Source: Clostridium sp. CAG:448
Lineage (GTDB): Bacteria > Bacillota > Clostridia > Oscillospirales > CAG-272
DNA: 6,882 nt
Assembly: GCA_000433415.1 (NCBI GenBank)
Contig: FR890549.1
Span: forward strand, 814 to 7,695
Reading direction: 5' to 3'
The number at the start of each line of letters is the position of its first letter. Position 1 is the first letter of the stretch. The notes beneath the pieces are model-generated. The model made no database searches. It was not told the origin of the DNA and worked only from the letters and a program-made list of their open reading frames with translations. A program made the translations under genes and the position numbers. Shown piece after piece: positions 1 to 4,857 of the stretch.

Positions 1-633
1 TCCGGTGGCCCCGCCCGCCATGGCGGTGGAGAGTGCGTACAGACCGTTTTCGCGGTAAAACGGTGTCAGACAAAGCCCCGGTTCGATGCGTCTGCAAATG
101 CTTTCCACCTCGTTTTCCGCATGGAGCAGCGGAAGAAAGAGAATTGCCGTAATTTGCATGCCCGTGCCGTGCATTGCCGGATTCTGCGTCAGATAACCGA
201 AGTCTTTGTCATATGCGATCGGATAGGAATGGTCCACAATTTCCTCCACTTTGCGGACATTGGCATAAGCGCCCTCCGTATTCAGCCCCGGCTGGATACA
301 CTGTATGATCAGATGATCCTCCTCGCACAGCATGACGGAAAGATTGCAGGGCTGATTCAGTGCCAGTGCGTGCGGTGTGTTGGAACGGACAAATGAGGTG
401 CTCGCTTCAAAACTCTCTACATAGGATACCGCGTTTGCCGGGGAAATATCCGCGAAATTCAGCACATGAAACCCGTTGTTTGTCAAAAGCCCGCCGACTG
501 CCGTGATCATTTCATTTGCGCCCTTTGCGTCCAAACAGGAGGAAAAGGGATATTTTTCCAGATTTCGATGCAGACTGACTTGTGTAAACAGGACGGTTGC
601 GTCGTCCTGACCGCTGTTTTCATACCAAGACAT
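1..633 (-). CDS. mcsB: McsB-like protein (ATP:guanido phosphotransferase family), predicted catalytically dead; 3' end off-window
   Basis: I read 211 codons from ATG at 633 down to position 1 with no stop, so the C-terminal part (family total about 350 residues) is missing. Start choice: AAGGAG lies about 10 nt upstream (near 644-650) and the gene follows mcsA by 21 nt. McsB normally phosphorylates arginines on proteins, marking them for ClpCP. Family landmarks seen: RNLEKYPF (23-30), SVMLCEEDH (99-107), GYLT (146-149), GTG (156-158). Substitutions versus active McsB/phosphagen kinases: the SSRxRLARN motif reads FTQVSLHRN (16-24), losing both arginines; the arginine after EEDHL/I is I109; the CPTN motif with the catalytic Cys (C167 in Bacillus McsB) reads NPAM with N151; the arginine of GTGxRAS is Q160; the VRGxYGE loop reads LTPFYRE (189-195). 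Position is syntenic with mcsB, so I use that symbol, but arginine kinase activity is unlikely. Motif comparison is from memory of the family, not a computed alignment. Confidence 0.85.
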   Translation of the reverse strand, partial: MSWYENSGQDDATVLFTQVSLHRNLEKYPFSSCLDAKGANEMITAVGGLLTNNGFHVLNFADISPANAVSYVESFEASTSFVRSNTPHALALNQPCNLSVMLCEEDHLIIQCIQPGLNTEGAYANVRKVEEIVDHSYPIAYDKDFGYLTQNPAMHGTGMQITAILFLPLLHAENEVESICRRIEPGLCLTPFYRENGLYALSTAMAGGATG

Positions 634-654
634 TGTTATGTGATCTCCTTTGTG

Positions 655-1182
655 TTATTGATCTTCTTTTTCAAGGTTTCGGATTTCATCGCGCAGTGCG
701 ACCGCTTCTTCATAGCCTTCCGATGCGACCGCTTCGCGCAGGCGCTCACGCAACGCCTGAATGCGTTCCGCGCGTTGCAGCCGTTCCCGGTATCTGACGG
801 GGCATTGCCCGATGTGATGGGCGTTGCCGTGCAGAAGCGACAATGCGGTGTTCAGTTCGTTTCCGAAGGTTTTGTAGCAGATTGCGCATCCGACCCGCCC
901 GGCGGCGGCAATATCTCCGAGCGTCAGACCGCAGCTCGGACAGGTGCGGACAGGGGAGATTCCTTTCGGTGTCGGCAGACGAAACGTATTGCCGAAGAGC
1001 GTGTCCGCCTGTGCCTCCGTGATTCCCCATTCGCGCAGGACAGAACTGATGTCCTCCAGTGCGTTTCCTTTTTTAAGATCCGCCGCACATTCGGAACAAA
1101 GGGAACTGGTGCGCGTTTTTCCGCCGATGGTTTCATTGTAAAAGACCGATGCCTTTCTTTTTTTGCAGATTTCGCAAAGCAT
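655..1182 (-). CDS. mcsA: McsA, zinc-binding partner/activator of McsB with C-terminal UVR domain
   Basis: This 175-residue protein has the complete McsA layout and about the usual length. Four CxxC pairs are visible: C3-C6, C29-C32, C81-C84 and C99-C102, which in this family bind zinc. The third and fourth pairs sit in the typical CPxCG...GCAxCYxTF context, followed by the H-x-G-x-x-P signature (HIGQCP, 123-128). Residues about 137-172 are a charged helical UVR motif of the type shared with UvrB/UvrC. In known systems McsA activates McsB and links it to CtsR and ClpC in the cytoplasm. Start ATG at 1182 has GGAAG-type Shine-Dalgarno (1192-1199 on the complement) about 9 nt upstream. It is first in its transcript here: no ctsR lies directly upstream, unlike the classic ctsR-mcsA-mcsB-clpC order. 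The mcsB-like gene follows after 21 nt, so the two are almost certainly co-transcribed. Confidence 0.93.
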   Translation of the reverse strand: MLCEICKKRKASVFYNETIGGKTRTSSLCSECAADLKKGNALEDISSVLREWGITEAQADTLFGNTFRLPTPKGISPVRTCPSCGLTLGDIAAAGRVGCAICYKTFGNELNTALSLLHGNAHHIGQCPVRYRERLQRAERIQALRERLREAVASEGYEEAVALRDEIRNLEKEDQ

Positions 1183-1214
1183 TGATATGTACTTCCTTTC
1201 CTTTGGTGATATTC

Positions 1215-1248
1215 TTAAGGCATTACCGCGTGCGCAGTGATGCCTTAA
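1215..1248. promoter_or_regulatory. Inverted repeat overlapping the mcsA -10 and start site; candidate operator
   Basis: TTAAGGCAT (1215-1223) and ATGCCTTAA (1240-1248) are exact 9-bp inverted arms separated by 16 bp. The pairing extends three more positions if T-G is allowed (1224-1226 with 1237-1239). The outer arm abuts the mcsA TATAAT, and the predicted transcription start falls inside that arm, so the mcsA transcript would not contain the whole stem. That argues for a DNA operator rather than an RNA hairpin. It does not match the CtsR heptad repeat (GGTCAAA) or CIRCE. The binding protein is unknown. Confidence 0.5.
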
Positions 1249-1253
1249 TTATA
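1248..1253 (-). promoter_or_regulatory. Perfect -10 box (TATAAT) of the mcsA-mcsB promoter
   Basis: The complement reads TATAAT at 1253-1248, placing a transcription start near 1241 and giving a leader of about 60 nt to the mcsA start at 1182. No good -35 is found at normal spacing: CAGAAT is at 17 bp, and GTGACA occurs at 21 bp. A weak -35 with a perfect -10 fits an activated or repressed promoter rather than a strong constitutive one. Confidence 0.6.
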
Positions 1254-1295
1254 CTCATTTTTTCGTGCGGATTCTGTCACAAAAAGGGAGGGAAA

Positions 1296-1355
1296 ATGGA
1301 AGTGTTCTGCTCCGTTCGTCCGATTGCGTGGGAATTCGACGCAATCATCCGGTAA
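1296..1355 (+). CDS. Possible 19-codon small ORF upstream of rhaB (weak call)
   Basis: ATG at 1296 follows GGGAGGG (1286-1292) and opens 19 codons ending in TAA at 1353-1355; the peptide begins MEVFCSVRPI. The Shine-Dalgarno is strong but only about 4 nt from the ATG, which is tight. It ends before the best rhaB promoter, so it would need its own promoter; a TATACT at 1250-1255 with no convincing -35 is the only candidate. An 8-bp inverted repeat lies inside it. I recognise no family. It may be a chance ORF. Confidence 0.15.
   Translation: MEVFCSVRPIAWEFDAIIR
1322..1346. promoter_or_regulatory. Inverted repeat upstream of the rhaB promoter; candidate regulator site
   Basis: GATTGCGT (1322-1329) and ACGCAATC (1339-1346) are exact 8-bp inverted arms with a 9-bp spacer. 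The centre (about 1334) is roughly 60 bp upstream of the rhaB -10, a usual place for an activator site. There is no T-run after it, so it is not an intrinsic terminator on either strand. I could not find the same site in front of the rhamnosidase gene. Confidence 0.35.
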
Positions 1356-1389
1356 TTAACAGAATATTCATACTTTTGGATGCATAATA

Positions 1390-1398
1390 TGGTATAAT
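1390..1398 (+). promoter_or_regulatory. Extended -10 promoter of rhaB (TGGTATAAT)
   Basis: TATAAT at 1393-1398 is preceded by TG one base away (1390-1391), an extended -10. No sequence near TTGACA lies 16-18 bp upstream, so the promoter would rely on the extended -10 or on an activator. Predicted start is near 1405, giving a leader of about 67 nt to rhaB. Confidence 0.65.
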
Positions 1399-1410
1399 AA
1401 AGCGAAAAAA

Positions 1411-1428
1411 TCTCCGGTATTTCGGAGA
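1411..1428 (+). repeat. Short hairpin in the rhaB leader
   Basis: TCTCCG (1411-1416) pairs exactly with CGGAGA (1423-1428) around a 6-nt loop. It lies near the predicted 5' end of the rhaB transcript and is not followed by a T-run, so it is not a terminator. It could stabilise the mRNA end or be a small operator. Confidence 0.4.
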
Positions 1429-1471
1429 GCAAGCAACGTAAAGATTATTCCGTATTGTATAGGAGGCAGTT

Positions 1472-2944
1472 ATGGCAGAATTGAAAATGCTTGCAATTGA
1501 CCTTGGCGCATCCAGCGGCAGAGGCATTGTCGGTACTTTTGACGGTGAAAGGCTGGCCCTGCGTGAAAACCATCGGTTTTCCAACGACCCCGTTTTCGTG
1601 AACGGGCGTTTCACCTGGGACATTCTCCGCATCTTTTTTGAAATCAAAAATTCCATCACCAAAACGGTGATCGACGGCGACGGTATCACGTCCATGGGAA
1701 TTGACACCTGGGGCGTTGACTACGGTCTGCTTGACAAAAACGGCAGACTGATGGCGAATCCCACGCATTACCGCGATATGCGCACCGATAACATTACCGC
1801 ATATACGGAAAAGTTTGTCAGTCCGCAGGAGGTTTATAACATCACCGGTATCCAGGCAATCGATTTCAATACGCTGAATCAGTTGGCGGCGGAAAAACGG
1901 GACGATCCGGAGCTCCTGGAGCGCGCGGCTACCATGCTCTTTATCCCTGATCTTCTGAATTATTTTCTGACCGGAAAGAAGGTCACCGAGTATACCATCG
2001 CATCAACCGGTATGATTCTGGATGCCAAGACCAAGCAGTACGCATCCGAATTGTTTGCAAAGCTGGGAATTCCGACCGGCATTCTGACGCAGATCGTGGA
2101 GCCCGGAACGGACCTTGGCACGCTGCTTCCGCAGATCAACGACGAGGTCGGCAAAAATGCAATCCGCGTGCACACGGTGGCATCGCACGATACCGCAAGC
2201 GCGGTACTGGCGGTTCCCGCAAAGGACGATGATTTCATTTACATCAGCTCCGGTACCTGGTCGCTGATGGGTGCAGAGCTCAAAGCGCCCCTGATGAATG
2301 ACGCAACCCGCATTGCCAATTTTACCAATGAGGGCGGCGCAATGAATACGATCCGTTTCCTGAAGAACATTATGGGTCTTTGGATTATTCAGGAATCCAG
2401 ACGTCAGTGGAAACGGGAAGGAAAGGATTACTCCTTCGCACAGATGGAAGCGTGGGCAAAGGAGGCAACTCCGTTCCGTTCTCTGATCAATGTGGACGAC
2501 AAATCCTTCAATACCCCCGGCAATATGCCGGAAAAGATCCGTGATTACTGCCGCCGTACCGGTCAGCCGGTTCCGGAAAGTGTCGGCGAGGTGGTCCGTT
2601 GCATTTATGAATCTCTGTCACTGAAGTACAGATATACAGTAGAAAACATCAAGAGTCTGTCCGGAAAGTCCGCCAGCATGATCAATGTGGTCGGCGGAGG
2701 CACCAAGGATAAATTCCTTTCGCAGATGACTGCGGACGCATGCGGAATTCCCGTATGTGCCGGTCCGGAAGAAGCAACCGCGATCGGAAACCTGATGATG
2801 CAGGCAATTGCCGCAGGTGAGGTTGCGGGTATCCGTGAGGCAAGGGAAGTGGTTGCCGCCTCCTTTGCGCCGTCCTATTACCAGCCGACTTCCGAGCGTG
2901 GAATCTGGGATGAGGCATATGGCAGATTCTGCCGGTTGCAATAA
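1472..2944 (+). CDS. rhaB: Rhamnulokinase (L-rhamnulose kinase), FGGY family
   Basis: This 490-residue FGGY-family kinase transfers phosphate from ATP to L-rhamnulose to give L-rhamnulose 1-phosphate, the step between RhaA and RhaD in cytoplasmic rhamnose catabolism. Seen: N-terminal phosphate-binding AIDLGASSGRG (8-18), GIDTWGVDYGLLD (76-88) and HYRD (99-102) of the sugar site, the SHDTASAVLAVP segment (238-249) with D240 as the likely catalytic base, YISSGTWSLMG (257-267), and the C-terminal nucleotide-binding VVGGG (406-410) followed by GPEEATAIGN (431-440). Length is normal for RhaB. Start: AGGAGG at 1461-1466 with 5 nt to ATG. The GASSGR and DTWGVDYGLLD wording favours rhamnulokinase over fuculokinase or xylulokinase, though substrate cannot be proved from sequence. 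No rhaA, rhaD or regulator is adjacent; a GH78 rhamnosidase lies 1.9 kb downstream on the same strand. Confidence 0.93.
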   Translation: MAELKMLAIDLGASSGRGIVGTFDGERLALRENHRFSNDPVFVNGRFTWDILRIFFEIKNSITKTVIDGDGITSMGIDTWGVDYGLLDKNGRLMANPTHYRDMRTDNITAYTEKFVSPQEVYNITGIQAIDFNTLNQLAAEKRDDPELLERAATMLFIPDLLNYFLTGKKVTEYTIASTGMILDAKTKQYASELFAKLGIPTGILTQIVEPGTDLGTLLPQINDEVGKNAIRVHTVASHDTASAVLAVPAKDDDFIYISSGTWSLMGAELKAPLMNDATRIANFTNEGGAMNTIRFLKNIMGLWIIQESRRQWKREGKDYSFAQMEAWAKEATPFRSLINVDDKSFNTPGNMPEKIRDYCRRTGQPVPESVGEVVRCIYESLSLKYRYTVENIKSLSGKSASMINVVGGGTKDKFLSQMTADACGIPVCAGPEEATAIGNLMMQAIAAGEVAGIREAREVVAASFAPSYYQPTSERGIWDEAYGRFCRLQ

Positions 2945-3006
2945 CGCAGCCAACGGCAGACAAAGGCGCCCACGGACAGGTTTGTATTTGTAAAAAGTTA
3001 CAGAGC

Positions 3007-3020
3007 GCGGCATCAGCCGC
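3007..3020 (+). repeat. Small GC hairpin in the rhaB-prs gap
   Basis: GCGGC (3007-3011) pairs with GCCGC (3016-3020) around an ATCA loop. No T-run follows, so transcription probably reads from rhaB into the next gene. I found no convincing promoter in the 103-bp gap, which favours co-transcription of rhaB and the PRPP synthetase gene. Confidence 0.3.
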
Positions 3021-3047
3021 ACGGATCATCAGAAAGGAATAGGAAAA

Positions 3048-4214
3048 ATGAAGGAAGAACAGTTTGCAGAGTTGAGTGTAATCGGCATGAAGGGTTGCGA
3101 GGAATTCGCACAGAAGGTTGACTATTATCTCAAGGAATGGCGCAGACATGACGACGAGGATACGTATCTTGTATCCGTTGATTGCCCCCGCTTCGGGACC
3201 GGAGAAGCAAAAGCGCTGATTCATCAGTCCATGCGCGGACAGGACGTCTACATTCTTTGCGATGTGTTTAATTACAGCGTCACCTATAACATGTACGGGA
3301 TGAAAGTTCCGATGAGCCCGGATGATCATTACGCTGATCTGAAGCGCGTGATTGCCGCTGTTGGCGGAAAAGCAAGGCGGATTACCGTGATTATGCCGAT
3401 GCTTTACGAAGGGCGTCAGCACAAACGTTCTTCCAGAGAATCTCTTGACTGCGCAATGATGCTCCAGGAGCTGGTCAACATTGGCGTTGCCAATATCATT
3501 ACCTTTGACGCGCACGATTCCCGGATTTCCAATGCCATTCCGCTTTCCGGATTCGACAATGTGCGTCCCACCTATCAGATGATTAAAGCACTGATCAAGA
3601 ATGTTCCCGATGTGATGATCGATAAGGACAACATGATGATGATCTCGCCTGACGAGGGCGCAATGGCGCGGTGCATGTATTACTCTTCCGTGCTGGGACT
3701 TGATATCGGTATGTTCTATAAGCGCCGCAACTATTCCGTTGTGATCAACGGAAAGAATCCGATTGAAGCGCATGAATACCTGGGACAGGATCTCTCTGGC
3801 AAGGATGTTGTCATCGTGGATGACATGATCTCGTCGGGAGAGTCTCTTCTGGATGTTGCGAGCCAGATCAAGGAACGCGGTGCAAAGCGGATTTTCGCGT
3901 TTGCAACCTTCGGTCTGTTTACAGAGGGATTGGAGAAATTCGACAAGGCATATGCCGACGGCATTTTCTCAAAAGTGTTCAGTACAAACCTTGTCTATCA
4001 CCGTCCCGGACTGAACGAGCGTGAGTGGTTTGTCAACGTAGATATGTCAAAGTACGTTTCTTATATCATCGATACGCTGAATCACGACGCAACGATCAGT
4101 GAGCTTCTGAATCCGGTGAAGCGTATCAACAATATCGTTGAAAAGCATCGCCGTGAGGTAGAGCAGATGGGACAGATGTCCATGCAGCTCGACGGACAAA
4201 AAAACGAGCAATAA
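3048..4214 (+). CDS. prs: Ribose-phosphate pyrophosphokinase (PRPP synthetase), long divergent clostridial-type form
   Basis: The 388-residue product makes PRPP from ribose 5-phosphate and ATP for purine, pyrimidine, NAD, His and Trp synthesis in the cytoplasm. Seen in order: RGQDVYIL (63-70), equivalent to the canonical RGKDVFII; the ATP-site segment EGRQHKRSSRE (121-131), replacing YARQDRK; FDAHDSR (153-159), with H156 matching the metal-binding His of DLHAxQIQ; SPDEGAMAR (200-208), replacing SPDxGGxxRA; the flexible-loop KRR (225-227); the PRPP loop VVIVDDMISSGES (254-266); and RGAKRIFAFATFG (277-289). The canonical enzyme is about 315 residues; here there is an altered N-terminal third (insert around 75-95) and a polar Met/Gln-rich tail (about 350-388). 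Start ATG 3048 has AAAGGA at 3033-3038. It probably shares a transcript with rhaB. I am sure of the superfamily and fairly sure of the activity; a regulatory paralogue is less likely because the key catalytic positions are kept. Confidence 0.88.
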   Translation: MKEEQFAELSVIGMKGCEEFAQKVDYYLKEWRRHDDEDTYLVSVDCPRFGTGEAKALIHQSMRGQDVYILCDVFNYSVTYNMYGMKVPMSPDDHYADLKRVIAAVGGKARRITVIMPMLYEGRQHKRSSRESLDCAMMLQELVNIGVANIITFDAHDSRISNAIPLSGFDNVRPTYQMIKALIKNVPDVMIDKDNMMMISPDEGAMARCMYYSSVLGLDIGMFYKRRNYSVVINGKNPIEAHEYLGQDLSGKDVVIVDDMISSGESLLDVASQIKERGAKRIFAFATFGLFTEGLEKFDKAYADGIFSKVFSTNLVYHRPGLNEREWFVNVDMSKYVSYIIDTLNHDATISELLNPVKRINNIVEKHRREVEQMGQMSMQLDGQKNEQ

Positions 4215-4238
4215 TTTCAGATTTTTTTCAAAAAACTC

Positions 4239-4267
4239 TTGCAAAAGTGAACGGTGTATGATATAAT
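4239..4267 (+). promoter_or_regulatory. Strong promoter of rplS (TTGCAA - 17 bp - TATAAT, with TGn)
   Basis: TTGCAA at 4239-4244 and TATAAT at 4262-4267 are spaced by exactly 17 bp, and TG at 4259-4260 adds an extended -10. This is close to a full sigma-70/SigA promoter, as expected for a ribosomal protein gene. Predicted start is near 4274, giving a leader of about 80 nt. Confidence 0.88.
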
Positions 4268-4273
4268 ATCAGC

Positions 4274-4348
4274 CGTGTGTGTATCACGCATATTTTCGGG
4301 TGGTCCGCTGCATGCTCGCATGAACATCCGGTATTCTGATGGAAGGAG
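4274..4348 (+). promoter_or_regulatory. Structured rplS leader, likely the L19 autoregulatory leader RNA
   Basis: The leader can fold into a 5' hairpin CGTG (4274-4277) with CACG (4285-4288), then a larger element in which CGGGTG (from about 4297) pairs with CATCCG (about 4325-4330, one G-U), enclosing a CATG-CTCG-CATG hairpin (about 4311-4322). The ribosome binding site AAGGAG (4343-4348) follows at once. Leaders of rplS in Firmicutes include a known conserved element (L19 leader) thought to bind L19 and control translation; position and shape fit, but I matched it by eye only. Confidence 0.6.
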
Positions 4349-4356
4349 TAAGAGTC

Positions 4357-4707
4357 ATGGATCTTATTAAGGCTTTTACAGACGAGCAACTGAAAAAGGG
4401 AAATGATGTTCCCCAGATTCACGTAGGCGATGATGTTCGCGTACACAACAGAATCAAGGAAGGTGCGAAGGAGAGAATTCAGATCTTCAACGGCACAGTC
4501 ATCGCAAAGCACGGTGGCGGCATTTCCGAGACCTTTACGGTCAGACACATTGCCTACGGTTGCGGCGTGGAGAAAACTTTCCCGTTGCATTCCCCGAATG
4601 TTGTCAAGGTCGAAATCACCCGTGTCGGTAAGGTAAGACGCGCAAAGCTGTACTACCTGCGTGGCAAGGTCGGTAAGGCATCCAAGGTCAAGGAACAGAT
4701 CAGATAA
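4357..4707 (+). CDS. rplS: 50S ribosomal protein L19
   Basis: The product is 116 residues, the normal L19 length. L19 sits at the 30S-50S interface of the ribosome. Seen: the N-terminal FTDEQL helix (7-12), the family core VGDDVRVHNRIKEGAKERIQ (23-42), FNGTVIA (44-50), ETFTVRHIAYGCGVEKTFPL (58-77), HSPNVVKVEITRVGKVRRAK (78-97), and the C-terminal KLYYLRGKVGKASK. Start: an in-frame ATG exists at 4339, but ATG 4357 has AAGGAG 8 nt upstream and gives the family N-terminus, and the upstream ATG overlaps the Shine-Dalgarno region, so 4357 is chosen. The gene is a single-gene transcription unit: own promoter and leader upstream, intrinsic terminator directly after. In many Firmicutes it follows rpsP-rimM-trmD; here it follows prs. 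Confidence 0.97.
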   Translation: MDLIKAFTDEQLKKGNDVPQIHVGDDVRVHNRIKEGAKERIQIFNGTVIAKHGGGISETFTVRHIAYGCGVEKTFPLHSPNVVKVEITRVGKVRRAKLYYLRGKVGKASKVKEQIR

Positions 4708-4724
4708 AATCCTTTTCCTACAGG

Positions 4725-4766
4725 GAAAACGGCATCCGTACGATTTGCGGATGCCGTTTTCTTTTT
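4725..4766 (+). terminator. Intrinsic terminator of rplS
   Basis: A perfect 14-bp stem, GAAAACGGCATCCG (4725-4738) with CGGATGCCGTTTTC (4748-4761), encloses a 9-nt loop and is followed by five T at 4762-4766. It lies 18 nt after the rplS stop codon and separates rplS from the rhamnosidase promoter. The A-rich left arm mirrors the T-rich right side, but no gene converges from the right, so it most likely serves rplS alone. Confidence 0.95.
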
Positions 4767-4777
4767 GCGCGGATTAC

Positions 4778-4806
4778 TTGACAAACGTTGGGGAATATGC
4801 TAAGAT
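4778..4806 (+). promoter_or_regulatory. Promoter of the rhamnosidase gene (TTGACA - 17 bp - TAAGAT, with TGn)
   Basis: A consensus -35 TTGACA (4778-4783) is spaced 17 bp from TAAGAT (4801-4806), with TG at 4798-4799 adding an extended -10. Predicted start is near 4812, leaving a leader of about 45 nt that contains an imperfect TTCA-AA-TGAA dyad (near 4826-4835) and TTTCT/AGAAA flanks. Such a good promoter on a sugar-use gene suggests control by a repressor, for which the leader dyad is a weak candidate site. Confidence 0.8.
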
Positions 4807-4857
4807 GATTGCAGTTTCTGACAGTTCAAATGAATAAGAAATGCAGGAGGAAACAAT

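Noticed and set aside
121..396. 91-codon plus-strand open frame at the left edge
   Set aside because: Antisense to the mcsB-like gene, whose EEDH and GYLT motifs lie in the same stretch; no start signal.
466..1185. Long plus-strand open frame opposite mcsA/mcsB (239 codons)
   Set aside because: It is antisense to two genes with clear family motifs, has no plausible ribosome binding site, and its Cys/Arg/Phe-rich translation resembles no family.
1183..1471. CtsR heptad repeat or CIRCE element
   Set aside because: Scanned both strands for GGTCAAA tandem repeats and TTAGCACTC-N9-GAGTGCTAA; neither is present.
2682..3773. 363-codon minus-strand open frame across rhaB and prs
   Set aside because: Antisense to rhaB and the PRPP synthetase gene, spans their intergenic gap, and is His/Arg/Ile-rich in the way expected of a shadow frame.
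4215..4238. T-run and A-run after prs as an intrinsic terminator
   Set aside because: Only a T-tract followed by an A-tract with a one- or two-base loop; no GC stem, so not a convincing terminator.
4339..4356. Earlier in-frame ATG for rplS, adding six residues
   Set aside because: It overlaps the leader and precedes the AAGGAG site that serves ATG 4357; the later start gives the normal L19 N-terminus and length.
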